The notes under the pieces were generated by a model, which was given only the letters and a program-made list of their open reading frames with translations, was not told the origin of the DNA and did no database searches. Shown piece after piece: positions 1-5,079 of a stretch of 5,272 bases of DNA. Source of the DNA: Synergistaceae bacterium (GTDB taxonomy: Bacteria > Synergistota > Synergistia > Synergistales > Synergistaceae); assembly GCA_012513245.1 (NCBI GenBank), contig JAAZCN010000178.1:1-5272 (forward strand), in the 5' to 3' direction. Within the stretch, counting starts at the first letter, position 1. Each line of letters opens with the position of its first letter. A program made the position numbers and the translations under genes.

Positions 1-1
1 C

Positions 2-400
2 ATTCCTCATCACGCAAAGGAAGAATTTGCCACCGAACTTAAAGAAATATGGACCGCTCCGACAGAAGAGGATGCTCGCCGTCGGGCAGAGCGTTTAACA
101 GAAAAATACGAAACACGTTTTCCCAAGGCTATAAAGATACTTGAAGATGGACTCGATGATTCGTTGACTTTTTATGCGTTAAAGGATGTAGATCCTAGAA
201 AAATATCTTAAACTAACATGTTGGAACGCCTTAACAGAGAGATACGCAGGCGCACAAGGCCGATTGGGATATTTCCCAATGCTGAGTCATACATACGACT
301 GGTAACAACCTATCTAATTGAGTACTCGGAAGATTGGTCGTCTAATAGAGCATATTTAAATTCTGAGGTAATGCAAAAGTTATCATTAAAAGCTGCATAG
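2..400 (+). pseudogene. IS256-family (Mutator) transposase, C-terminal part, with internal stop
   Basis: The frame enters from the left edge and reads through a typical IS256/Mutator transposase C-terminus: FATELKEIW, then a helix-rich stretch ending KAIKILEDGLDDSLTFYAL, then TNMLERLNREIRRRTRP and GIFPNAESYIRLV. The N-terminal part, with most of the DDE catalytic core, lies outside the window. A TAA at 209-211 interrupts the frame between KIS and TNMLERLN, where family members normally have a Ser or Thr codon, so the gene is broken even if its 5' part is whole. The last 60 residues could restart at ATG 218, but I see no ribosome binding site suited to that. Family assignment is confident from the ERLNREIRRR block. 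Whether the stop is a mutation or a sequencing error cannot be told here. Confidence 0.88.
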
Positions 401-420
401 CTTAACAGGGGGCCTAATAA

Positions 421-447
421 AATTGCGAACTTAATTTGACACTAGCT
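421..447 (+). repeat. Probable right end of the IS256-family element
   Basis: About 20 bp after the transposase stop comes an AT-rich stretch with GCGAACTTAATTTGACACTA. IS256-family elements commonly end in a terminal repeat of this character close behind the transposase gene. The left end is outside the window, so the inverted repeat and target duplication cannot be checked. The exact boundary is a guess to within several bases. Confidence 0.4.
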
Positions 448-480
448 TCCGCTCAAAATATACATCTTGACCGTTATGAG

Positions 481-532
481 TTGAACACCATTTCCGAGCG
501 AAGCTGAACACCCCTGCCGCGTTAACTGAACA
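481..532 (+). repeat. IS21-like multiple terminal repeats (relic)
   Basis: TGAACA recurs at 482-487, 505-510 and 527-532, a spacing of 23 and 22 bp. Between the first two copies lies TTTCCGAGCGAAG. Repeated TGAACA/TGACCA-type words about 22 bp apart, with TTCCGA-type spacers, are typical of IS21-family ends, which carry several direct repeats for transposase binding. No istA or istB gene is next to it, so this would be an isolated end. The rest of 448-699 holds no gene. A TATAAT-like word at 557-562 could be a -10 box but lacks a convincing -35. Confidence 0.35.
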
Positions 533-654
533 GTCCTGAAGTGCCCTGTTTAGGTGTATAATGCTAGCAATACAATAGATTGTGTTTGTAGGTCATTGAA
601 CTAACCCGTTATAAATTACCTTCATCGGATTTTAGCATAGCTTTACCCGCACCA

Positions 655-674
655 AGCCCTGTTTATATAGGGCT
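655..674 (+). promoter_or_regulatory. Leader hairpin just upstream of the secreted-protein relic
   Basis: AGCCCT (655-660) pairs perfectly with AGGGCT (669-674) around an 8-nt loop, and a T-rich stretch follows. It sits 12 bp before the ribosome binding site GGAGGG (687-692). It could be an old terminator of upstream transcription or a 5'-leader structure. I cannot tell which. Confidence 0.35.
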
Positions 675-699
675 ACTTTAATATTTGGAGGGAAGCATG

Positions 700-1290
700 A
701 TGAAGAGAAGGTTTGTAGCAAGTATTATTTTGGCACTATCAATTGTTTTCATGTCACAAGTTTTTGTTGCTGCGGATGAGGCATAGAAAATAGGCGGTGT
801 CTGGGATTACAAGTTAAGTGGCGAAGGCACCTACTATGGAGCCCCAGCAACAATGACAGAAAGCGGGAATTTACGTATTATCGTTGTAACATCAGGTGAA
901 AAAGAAATTCTTGATAGTTACTCTCTAACCTGCCAAGGAAATACTTCAGTCCCGTCGTCAAGTTATAGCCATAATTACAATTATTCTCATAATGGCACAT
1001 TTAACCCCTTAGAGTACGTTCCAGGGGCGCCCTTACAGGTTTTGTACGAACAGATAATAGATCAAACGAAAGTAATTATTACGCTTCAAATTTTACAGAC
1101 AGGACCATATAGTGCCGTTGGTACTGCTACATTATATATTCCAGAAACAGAAGAAATTAACCAAGGAACTATAACTGCTTCCAAACCCCAGCCATCCAGT
1201 GGGGATGGTGGCGGCGGTGGATGCAACGCCGGTTTAGGCGCTTTACTCTTGCTGACACTTGTTCCGATCCTTTTAAAAAGTGAACACTAA
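700..1290 (+). pseudogene. Synergist-CTERM secreted/surface protein, interrupted by in-frame TAG
   Basis: Translation starts at ATG 700, or at ATG 697 directly before it. GGAGGG at 687-692 fits the second ATG better, with a 7-nt gap. The N-terminus MKRRFVASIILALSIVF is a clear signal peptide, with probable cleavage after FVAA. A TAG at 784-786 then stops the frame at codon 29. Past it the same frame runs on without a break for about 168 residues, beginning KIGGVWDYKLSGEGTYYG and ending in a Gly-rich linker, CNAG, the hydrophobic GALLLLTLVPILL and the tail KSEH. That tripartite end matches the Synergist-CTERM protein-sorting signal, presumably for membrane or cell-surface anchoring. The central domain is not recognised; it is rich in Ser, Thr and Tyr. 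No later start would restore a signal peptide. A single base change from GAG, AAG or CAG would explain the stop. The reading of the two ends is confident; function is unknown. Confidence 0.8.
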
Positions 1291-1329
1291 TATAAATTGA
1301 ACGACAAATAATTATCAATAACACCAAAA

Positions 1330-1359
1330 AAGCTCCGCAGTCATTTGCCTGCGGAGCTT
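1330..1359. terminator. Strong hairpin terminator after the secreted-protein relic
   Basis: AAGCTCCGCAG (1330-1340) pairs perfectly with CTGCGGAGCTT (1349-1359) around an 8-nt loop, 39 bp after the relic's stop codon. An A-run at 1326-1331 precedes it, so the minus-strand transcript would have a good U-tract. On the plus strand the tail is only weakly T-rich. It probably works in both directions, better on minus. Confidence 0.7.
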
Positions 1360-1367
1360 GTAATAGT

Positions 1368-1403
1368 CTGGAGTCGCCTCCCGGACTCGGACTGGGAATC
1401 CAG
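1368..1403. repeat. Degenerate palindromic repeat of the CTGGATTCCC type
   Basis: CTGGA (1368-1372) pairs with TCCAG (1399-1403), and TCCC (1379-1382) with GGGA (1394-1397). Read on the minus strand it begins CTGGATTCCC and continues to CGGGAGGCGAC, aligning along its length with the repeat at 3013-3046. CTGGATTCCCG...CGGGAA-type palindromes are common intergenic repeats in many bacteria. Confidence 0.5.
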
Positions 1404-1430
1404 GTTACATATACCCTGGAGCAAACTCGC

Positions 1431-1454
1431 GGGGTCAGACCTACACAATTGACA
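1431..1454 (+). repeat. 24-bp exact repeat, copy 1 (probable mobile-element end)
   Basis: The 24 bp beginning GGGGTCAGACCTACACAATT recur exactly at 4228-4251 in the same orientation. The flanking sequence on the left is unrelated in the two places. GGTCAGACC is itself a short palindrome. GGGGTCAGRCCT-type words are often found at the edges of IS200/RAYT-like and other insertion elements, so an element terminus is likely. No matching intact element is present. Confidence 0.6.
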
Positions 1455-1464
1455 GAAGTTTTAA

Positions 1465-1641
1465 GCACAACATTGCCTAAATGCCGGTCCATTCGAGAAA
1501 TGGACACGGCAAGAGTTATTGGACGAACTTGATACTGTCGAGCTATTTGAAGCTCCCGGACATGGCCGTGTATTAGGAGAGATTACTAAAAAACAAGAAA
1601 AACCCTATGCAATCTCGGGAGTAAAACCGTTCTCGTTATAG
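1465..1641 (+). pseudogene. Transposase-like C-terminal relic (IS4/IS1634 type suggested)
   Basis: This frame runs from after a TAA (1462-1464) to TAG (1639-1641) without a convincing start codon or ribosome binding site. It encodes roughly 58 residues, including PFEKWTRQELLDELDTVELF, then PGHGRVLGEITKKQEK and SGVKPFSL. A short helix (LLDELDTVELFE) followed by GEITKKQ and a small C-terminal tail resembles the ends of IS4/IS1634-superfamily transposases. That is from memory of the family pattern, not a search. It begins within 11 bp of the 24-bp repeat at 1431-1454, which suggests an insertion or deletion junction there. The stretch 1642-1745 shows nothing further. Confidence 0.45.
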
Positions 1642-1745
1642 ATTCGGAAATAGAGGGTCCAAGGTTCTCTACTCAATAGTGAACATAAACATAGATCTGA
1701 GCGATTAGCTTGACCGAAACTTAACAAGTCACTAGAATTAGTTTA

Positions 1746-1785
1746 TTGTCAGATATTTCTTATTATTTTATGGTGTAAAACACCA
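1746..1785 (+). promoter_or_regulatory. Possible promoter and operator-like palindrome before the PDZ gene
   Basis: TTGTCA (1746-1751) and TATGGT (1769-1774) are 17 bp apart and could be a sigma-70-type promoter. A perfect palindrome, TGGTGT-AAA-ACACCA (1771-1785), overlaps the -10 and the likely start point, where a repressor site or a 5' hairpin would be expected. It lies 30 bp before the start codon. Support is from spacing and symmetry only. Confidence 0.35.
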
Positions 1786-1815
1786 GCTAATACTTTACAT
1801 CTGGGGGGGACCTGC

Positions 1816-2646
1816 ATGAAGCGTACATTTTTACTAATGACCCTGCTGATTGTGGTGCTTTGTGCTATACCGGCAGAGGCAGATACAACTTATTACTATG
1901 TACCAACTGTTTATGTGGACCCTGATCCAACCTGGGTCCTTCATGATGAGCTAGTAAAGATAGTCTCCATGGTACTGCCATTCGAATATCAACCAACACC
2001 TCCGATAGCAGCACAGGAAAGATACCGTCAAATGCGTATCGACGCAGATAACCATCTATCCAATTTGGTCAACGAAACTTTAAGAAGGTCTATTAAAGAA
2101 CTTAATAATGACGGGCTGCAAGAATATCTTAAAACCCTCAAAAAAAGCTGCATAGAAAAAGGTTTGTATTATACAACTGACCAGATCGACAACATTTATT
2201 CACTGACGTATGTCGATGATATTCACGAAGATCTTATTACAAGGATCACGTATATATTTGACACTAAAATGCACACATGTAGCGTTAGAATGTCTATCCC
2301 CAATTTTCGTTTTTCACGAATAGAGACTGCATCATATGTTGAACCCAGACCTAAAACACTCATCCCCAGAATTGAACAATATCTTGGTCTAAAACTTCTT
2401 GATTATAAGATCGAAATCTATAATAAATATGGTGTAGAGGTTCTCGGTGTAGAACCCAACGGTATCGCAGAGAAAGCCGGATTAAGAGCTCAGGATATCA
2501 TCGTTAAAATTGATTCATATGACTTGACTGAATACAGCATTGAAAGAATGGCCTCTTATATTTATCTAAGAGCAGAACAACATGCCGTAGTAAGAATTAG
2601 ATTCTTTAGGGGAACCACCCAGAAAATCACTCACCTTTCACTGTAA
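1816..2646 (+). CDS. Exported protein with C-terminal PDZ domain
   Basis: This intact 276-residue gene starts at ATG 1816 behind a G-rich ribosome binding site (1803-1810). Residues 1-22 form a signal peptide: MKR, a long hydrophobic core, then AEA as the cleavage site before D23. Cys16 lies in the hydrophobic core but lacks a small residue before it, so this is not a convincing lipobox. The mature N-terminal part (about 23-190) is a mixed helical region I do not recognise, with two Cys (112, 155). Residues about 191-270 form a PDZ domain: GVEVLGVEPNGIAEKAGLRA, then DIIVKIDSYDL and VVRIRFF, with the AGL and GD-like turn typical of bacterial HtrA-type PDZ domains. No protease domain is attached, so a binding or scaffold role in the periplasm is inferred. 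It stands alone, with a terminator after it and pseudogenes before it. Confidence 0.88.
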   Translation: MKRTFLLMTLLIVVLCAIPAEADTTYYYVPTVYVDPDPTWVLHDELVKIVSMVLPFEYQPTPPIAAQERYRQMRIDADNHLSNLVNETLRRSIKELNNDGLQEYLKTLKKSCIEKGLYYTTDQIDNIYSLTYVDDIHEDLITRITYIFDTKMHTCSVRMSIPNFRFSRIETASYVEPRPKTLIPRIEQYLGLKLLDYKIEIYNKYGVEVLGVEPNGIAEKAGLRAQDIIVKIDSYDLTEYSIERMASYIYLRAEQHAVVRIRFFRGTTQKITHLSL

Positions 2647-2750
2647 GGCAACAGAGTTCCACATGATTTCATTTCAGCCAATCAAGATGAACAATCTGAT
2701 TGCATAAACTGAACATACTGACTATCAAAATTGCTCATGACCCCTTATAA

Positions 2751-2792
2751 AAAAAGCAGATGGACATAAAATTTTGCGTCCATCTGCTTTTT
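2751..2792 (+). terminator. Rho-independent terminator after the PDZ gene
   Basis: A perfect 15-bp stem, AAAAAGCAGATGGAC (2751-2765) with GTCCATCTGCTTTTT (2778-2792), has a 12-nt loop and ends in a T-run. It is about 105 bp after the stop codon. The A-run on the left arm means it could also end minus-strand transcription from the repeat region on its right. Confidence 0.9.
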
Positions 2793-2816
2793 ATTATGTT
2801 AGAGCCGTCGTCGGGA

Positions 2817-2865
2817 AAGCACCGTTTTCCAATTAGGAAAACTTATCAAATTAACCTTAGTGCCT
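2817..2865 (-). repeat. Covarying hairpin element, copy 1
   Basis: On the minus strand this reads GCACTAAGGTTAATTTGATA, then the inner hairpin GTTTTCC-TAATT-GGAAAAC (2842-2824), then GGTGC. The outer stem pairs GCAC (2863-2860) with GTGC (2822-2819), extended by one G·U and one A-U pair. The 46-bp core differs from copy 3 (5082-5127) at about five positions. Similarity continues upstream, where TTTCGAAATAGT precedes the core, as in copy 2. Confidence 0.7.
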
Positions 2866-2923
2866 GAACTATTTCGAAATTTTTTTGAGCTGCGGAAATC
2901 TAGGTTTTGTTTTTGACCCAGCC

Positions 2924-2957
2924 CTCATCGTCTCCTTCAAATGCCTATATCGGGGGG
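2924..2957 (-). repeat. 33-bp shared module, minus-strand copy
   Basis: Read on the minus strand it runs CCCCCGATATAGG, then CATTTGA, then AGGAGACGATGAG. It matches 5128-5160 at about 29 of 33 positions, allowing one extra C at the left. In this cluster the module lies about 58 bp upstream of the hairpin (minus-strand sense). In the other cluster it directly follows the hairpin. Confidence 0.65.
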
Positions 2958-3010
2958 CTAGCGGCTTTTGTTTAGACATCGGAAACACAGTCATAACCTA
3001 AGTTCAAAGT

Positions 3011-3046
3011 CACTGGATTCCCGATACAAGCACTCGGGAACGACGG
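3011..3046. repeat. CTGGATTCCCGA palindromic repeat
   Basis: TTCCCGA (3018-3024) pairs with TCGGGAA (3034-3040) around a 9-nt loop, preceded by CACTGGA and followed by CGACGGAG. This is the widespread TGGATTCCCG...CGGGAATGACGG class of intergenic palindrome. A partial relative, CCTGGATTCTCGATCTCGA, lies near 3092-3110, and a degenerate one at 1368-1403. Confidence 0.6.
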
Positions 3047-3112
3047 AGAGGGAATAAAGCAAAACAATAGAAGATACAGGCAAACCCTGGACCTGGATTC
3101 TCGATCTCGAAG

Positions 3113-3176
3113 CGCACTCGAAATAGTGCGGACACTAAGGTTGTTCTATAAGTTTCTCTAACGAGAAACGGTGTCC
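3113..3176 (+). repeat. Covarying hairpin element, copy 2
   Basis: The outer stem GGACAC (3130-3135) pairs with GTGTCC (3171-3176), and the inner stem GTTTCTC (3152-3158) with GAGAAAC (3163-3169) around TAAC. TAAGGTT follows the outer 5' arm as in copy 1. Both stems differ from copy 1 and 3 by compensated pairs. An extra 6-bp hairpin, CGCACT-CGAAAT-AGTGCG (3113-3130), abuts the 5' side and shares base 3130. Confidence 0.7.
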
Positions 3177-3258
3177 TTCTGATCAGGCATACGGGGATAA
3201 CGGGAGGGGGCACAAGAGAGAAGAAGACGGGTACGAAATCTTAGGTTCTAAACCTCGC

Positions 3259-3309
3259 AACTGATTCGCAACTGATTCCCCACCGACTCCCGCGACGTGC
3301 AGCACGTCG
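3259..3309 (+). repeat. 11-bp repeat array A with capping hairpin
   Basis: Three consecutive 11-bp units start at 3259, 3270 and 3281: AACTGATTCGC, AACTGATTCCC and CACCGACTCCC. A 7-bp hairpin, CGACGTG-CAG-CACGTCG (3293-3309), begins one base after the last unit. The 11-bp period is close to one DNA helical turn. Confidence 0.65.
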
Positions 3310-3320
3310 TTACTTTACCT

Positions 3321-3383
3321 CATTGACTCCCAACTGATTTGCTATAGATTTCCCACTGACTCCCGCGGCACGTACTCTGCCGC
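3321..3383 (+). repeat. 11-bp repeat array B with capping hairpin
   Basis: Units begin at 3321 (CATTGACTCCC), 3332 (AACTGATTTGC), 3343 (12 bp, TATAGATTTCCC) and 3355 (ACTGACTCCC). The hairpin GCGGCA-CGTACTC-TGCCGC (3365-3383) follows at once. The layout is the same as arrays A and C but the stem sequence is different. Confidence 0.65.
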
Positions 3384-3526
3384 AGCCCTTCACAATTCAC
3401 AAACCCTGAATTCCTTGGATCACTTCAACTCTTTTCGAAACTGTCTGGCCAGAATTAATGACATTTAAACTTGATCCTGCTCAAGGAACTGCAAAAACTT
3501 AAAAAAATATTCCAGGGGTCTTCGAG

Positions 3527-3789
3527 CTAATCGTATACAGAGCTTCTGTGGCCGATTCTCACTACCAAAACAAGAAGCCGGCCGTCTTCTATCCTGCATA
3601 GGATACGCCATGCCCCACCCGGTAGCGCCATAACCCAGAGAGGTCGGATAGAAGGGCTTTTCCTCTGCTTCGTGGATTTTCAAGCTCGGCCAGATCGGCC
3701 AAATATTTAACAACACGGAGAGCCTCAGACCTGTCTAAAGAAGAAAGTTCTTTTTCGGCGCTTCTTGAAAATTCAACCTTCCAAACCAA
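3527..3789 (-). pseudogene. relE: RelE-type mRNA-interferase toxin, frameshifted
   Basis: Minus strand. The start is TTG at 3789, inside the antitoxin gene (17-bp overlap), with GAGG about 7 nt upstream. The reading begins VWKVEFSRSAEKEL and runs through RVVKYLADLAELENPRSRGK to GLWRYRVG, a textbook RelE N-terminal two-thirds. The frame then closes at 3589-3591 after 66 residues. One frame over, the expected C-terminus appears intact, RILCRIEDGRLLVLVVRIGH then RSSVYD and TAG at 3527-3529. The break is a loss of one base at about 3608-3617 (CCATGCCCC on the plus strand); restoring it would give 87 residues, normal for RelE. The missing part carries the RIGHR segment near the RNase active site. 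The short form should therefore be inactive as a ribosome-dependent nuclease, unless the shift is a sequencing error. Confidence 0.9.
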
Positions 3790-3997
3790 GACGCGACCTC
3801 ACTTCCTCTAGGGAAGATGAAGGCCTTCCGTCAATGATAAATTCTTCATATGCAGCGGCTGCAAGAGCAGCATCTTCAATATCGTCAAGATATATTTCGA
3901 TAGCCTTTCTGGCATACCATGACTTTGTTCTGCCTGTTTTATCCGCCAGTTCCTCAAGCCGAGTCTCCAGTTGTTTATCTAGTCTGATTGCAAGCAT
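3773..3997 (-). CDS. relB: RelB-type ribbon-helix-helix antitoxin
   Basis: Minus strand, 74 residues. I chose ATG at 3997 because GGGAGG lies 7 nt upstream and the protein then begins MLAIRLD, the usual DNA-binding beta strand of these antitoxins. An upstream TTG at 4015 would add six residues but place the start in front of the ribosome binding site. The ribbon-helix-helix fold covers residues 1 to about 38: LETRLEELADKTGRTKSWYA, then RKAIEIYLDDI. The acidic C-terminal half, with SSSLEEVRSRLGLEG, is the toxin-wrapping segment. It neutralises the RelE partner and represses its own operon. Its gene overlaps relE by 17 bp, the normal coupled arrangement. The antitoxin is intact although the toxin is frameshifted. 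Confidence 0.88.
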   Translation of the reverse strand: MLAIRLDKQLETRLEELADKTGRTKSWYARKAIEIYLDDIEDAALAAAAYEEFIIDGRPSSSLEEVRSRLGLEG

Positions 3998-4016
3998 TTT
4001 GTTGCCTCCCCTCAAC

Positions 4017-4034
4017 TGCTATACAAGTATAGCA
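4017..4034. promoter_or_regulatory. Palindromic operator of the relBE operon
   Basis: TGCTATAC-AA-GTATAGCA is a perfect 8+2+8 palindrome, ending 20 bp before the antitoxin start. It covers the -10 box of the promoter reading leftwards. This is where ribbon-helix-helix antitoxins bind to autorepress their operon. Confidence 0.8.
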
Positions 4035-4054
4035 ATATAAAATTGATCCGGCAA
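4026..4054 (-). promoter_or_regulatory. Sigma-70-type promoter of relBE
   Basis: On the minus strand TTGCCG (4054-4049) and TATACT (4031-4026) are separated by 17 bp. The -10 box lies inside the palindromic operator, so antitoxin binding would block RNA polymerase. Transcription would start just before the antitoxin ribosome binding site. Confidence 0.75.
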
Positions 4055-4227
4055 TAAAAATTGAAAGCTACGACCAATTTACTCCTGACTTTAGAACTTT
4101 AGAGGACAAAAAGCGCCATAATCGCTGTGCAACAGCTGATTGCGGCATTCTAATTTCATCCTGTTATTTCAGATTGATACTCAAATATAGTTTGGTTCAG
4201 GCCCGTACAGACTCAGGGTCACTCAGA
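4055..4227. other. Intergenic stretch, nothing recognised
   Basis: No gene, element end or clear regulatory site was found. A small hairpin, GCTGT-GCA-ACAGC (4124-4136), is present but has no T-run or partner feature. Confidence 0.5.
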
Positions 4228-4251
4228 GGGGTCAGACCTACACAATTGACA
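4228..4251 (+). repeat. 24-bp exact repeat, copy 2 (probable mobile-element end)
   Basis: Identical to 1431-1454 over 24 bp and in the same orientation; both then continue with a purine-rich GACARAAR-like run before diverging. It precedes a stretch of unrecognised sequence (4252-4383) and then the larC relic, just as copy 1 precedes a transposase relic. A perfect 7-bp hairpin, CTGCATT-CGAG-AATGCAG (4361-4378), lies directly before the larC-like sequence and may mark a junction. Confidence 0.6.
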
Positions 4252-4383
4252 AAAAGCCGGTATACAAACTTCGTACAGCATAAAGGCCGCACAAAACTAA
4301 ACACTATGTTGGCCCCCTTGACCTCTTTAAACCGGACACTGAGATCGCCCGGCTTACAGGCTGCATTCGAGAATGCAGGTTGT

Positions 4384-4566
4384 AACAGAGATGTTCTTGA
4401 ACGCAGGATCACGACTGTCGACACTCCATAGGGCAAAGTGCGACTTAAGGATTCCATGGGATACGGAGTTAACTGCTCGAAGTATAAGCACGACGACCTT
4501 GCAGGTATTGCCAGGGAAAAAGGCATGAGTATTTCCGAAGTCATCCGGCTGATCGATAAATTGTGA
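4384..4566 (+). pseudogene. larC: larC C-terminal fragment (nickel-pincer cofactor synthesis), with in-frame TAG
   Basis: About 60 residues read RDVLERRITTVDTP, TAG (4429-4431), GKVRLKDSMGYG, SKYKHDDLAGIAREKGMSIS, EVIRLIDKL and TGA (4564-4566). This is the order of the LarC C-terminus: an ERRI-type strand, TVDTPYGKVRLK, a KPEYDDL-like segment and a final helix. The TAG falls where the family has Tyr (TAT or TAC changed by one base). LarC is the cyclometallase that inserts nickel into the pincer cofactor of lactate racemase and related enzymes. The normal protein is about 400 residues, so more than 80% is missing. Upstream the frame stays open but is not LarC-like, so the left break is near 4380. 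No other lar gene is in the window. Confidence 0.72.
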
Positions 4567-4980
4567 TAAAAAAACAAACAGACAGATCACTTGAAGTCCG
4601 CATAAAAACGGATCCTGCATCGTTGAGGATACGACGGATATGTTCCGGCTACGAAAATAGGATGATCAAAAGAGCCGCTTGCGGCGCAACATCGTTTCAA
4701 AGAAGCTGTAAATGCTTACCAAAAACAGGATCCGAAAACCGAAGCTTCAGCGGATCCTGCCAACGAGATCCGTTACGGAAAACCGTAACTGTCCCAATGC
4801 TGAAAGTTATACCGCACTTGTCTTTTTTCATCAAGACTGGACATCAAAACCTGTTTTTTCTTGTCCTATTCTTAGATATTTAAACAAACTTCTAAAAAAC
4901 AAGGTTTCGACTTTGTGAGGCGGCAAATTTGTTTTTTAAGACTTATTTACAGCTTGAAAAGTAGCGGAGAATTGGAGATC
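4567..4980. other. Relic-rich stretch without an intact gene
   Basis: No credible intact gene. One protein-like fragment lies at 4666-4788 on the plus strand, reading EPLAAQHRFKEAVNAYQKQD and ending NEIRYGKP then TAA. It has no start codon and I do not recognise it. Directly after, at 4793-4822 in another frame, is PNAESYTALV, which resembles the IS256 transposase segment at the left of the window. Further right, AAAAAACAA (4894-4902) and TTGTTTTTT (4929-4937) form a 9-bp inverted repeat of unknown meaning. Confidence 0.45.
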
Positions 4981-5022
4981 AAATAAATAGTCTAAAACCT
5001 GAGACGATGGGCCCCGGCTCAA

Positions 5023-5064
5023 TGGCATACCGGGGAGACGAAGAAAGTGGCATACCGGGGAGAC
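5023..5064 (+). repeat. 17-bp direct repeat, two copies
   Basis: TGGCATACCGGGGAGAC occurs at 5023-5039 and 5048-5064, a 25-bp period, just upstream of the third hairpin copy. A looser relative, GGCATACGGGGATAAC, follows the second hairpin copy at 3186-3201. It belongs to repeat cluster B. Confidence 0.7.
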
Positions 5065-5079
5065 AAGAGGGGTTATTTC

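Larger units (their letters stand above)
2793..3526. other. Gene-free repeat cluster A
   Basis: About 730 bp with no credible gene on either strand. The one open frame of note (minus, about 67 codons within 3010-3213) lies across the repeats and has no family features. The stretch holds one minus-strand and one plus-strand copy of a covarying hairpin, a 33-bp module shared with 5128-5160, a CTGGATTCCCGA palindrome, and two arrays of 11-bp repeats capped by hairpins. Its right-hand 140 bp (3385-3526) show nothing recognisable. Confidence 0.75.

Noticed and set aside
1169..1507. Open frame of about 112 codons on the minus strand
   Set aside because: It crosses the terminator hairpin, a palindromic repeat and the 24-bp repeat, and overlaps the 3' end of the Synergist-CTERM frame. 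The only shared protein word (VNCVGLTP) is just the translation of the 24-bp repeat.
1680..1726. IS21-like repeats (TGAACA, TTGACC, TTAACA)
   Set aside because: The words are irregularly spaced and diverged, unlike the 22-23-bp spacing at 481-532.
1816..1863. Lipoprotein signal in the PDZ protein (Cys16)
   Set aside because: The residue before Cys is Leu, not Gly, Ala or Ser, and a good AEA signal-peptidase I site follows.
2681..2703. Inverted repeat CAATCA...TGATTG after the PDZ gene
   Set aside because: It has only 6 bp of pairing with a 12-nt loop and no other support. The strong terminator lies further on.
3010..3213. Minus-strand open frame of about 67 codons
   Set aside because: It lies wholly inside structured repeats, and its composition looks like translated repeat DNA.
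3465..3716. Minus-strand open frame of about 83 codons
   Set aside because: It is a shadow of the relE pseudogene in the wrong frame.
3765..4040. Plus-strand open frame of about 91 codons
   Set aside because: It is antisense to the relB gene and its operator, which have strong independent support.
4197..4577. Open frame of about 126 codons on the minus strand
   Set aside because: It is antisense to the larC relic and runs through the 24-bp repeat. It has no family features.
5023..5064. CRISPR-like direct repeat pair
   Set aside because: There are only two copies, with an 8-bp gap between them, too short for spacers, and no cas genes.
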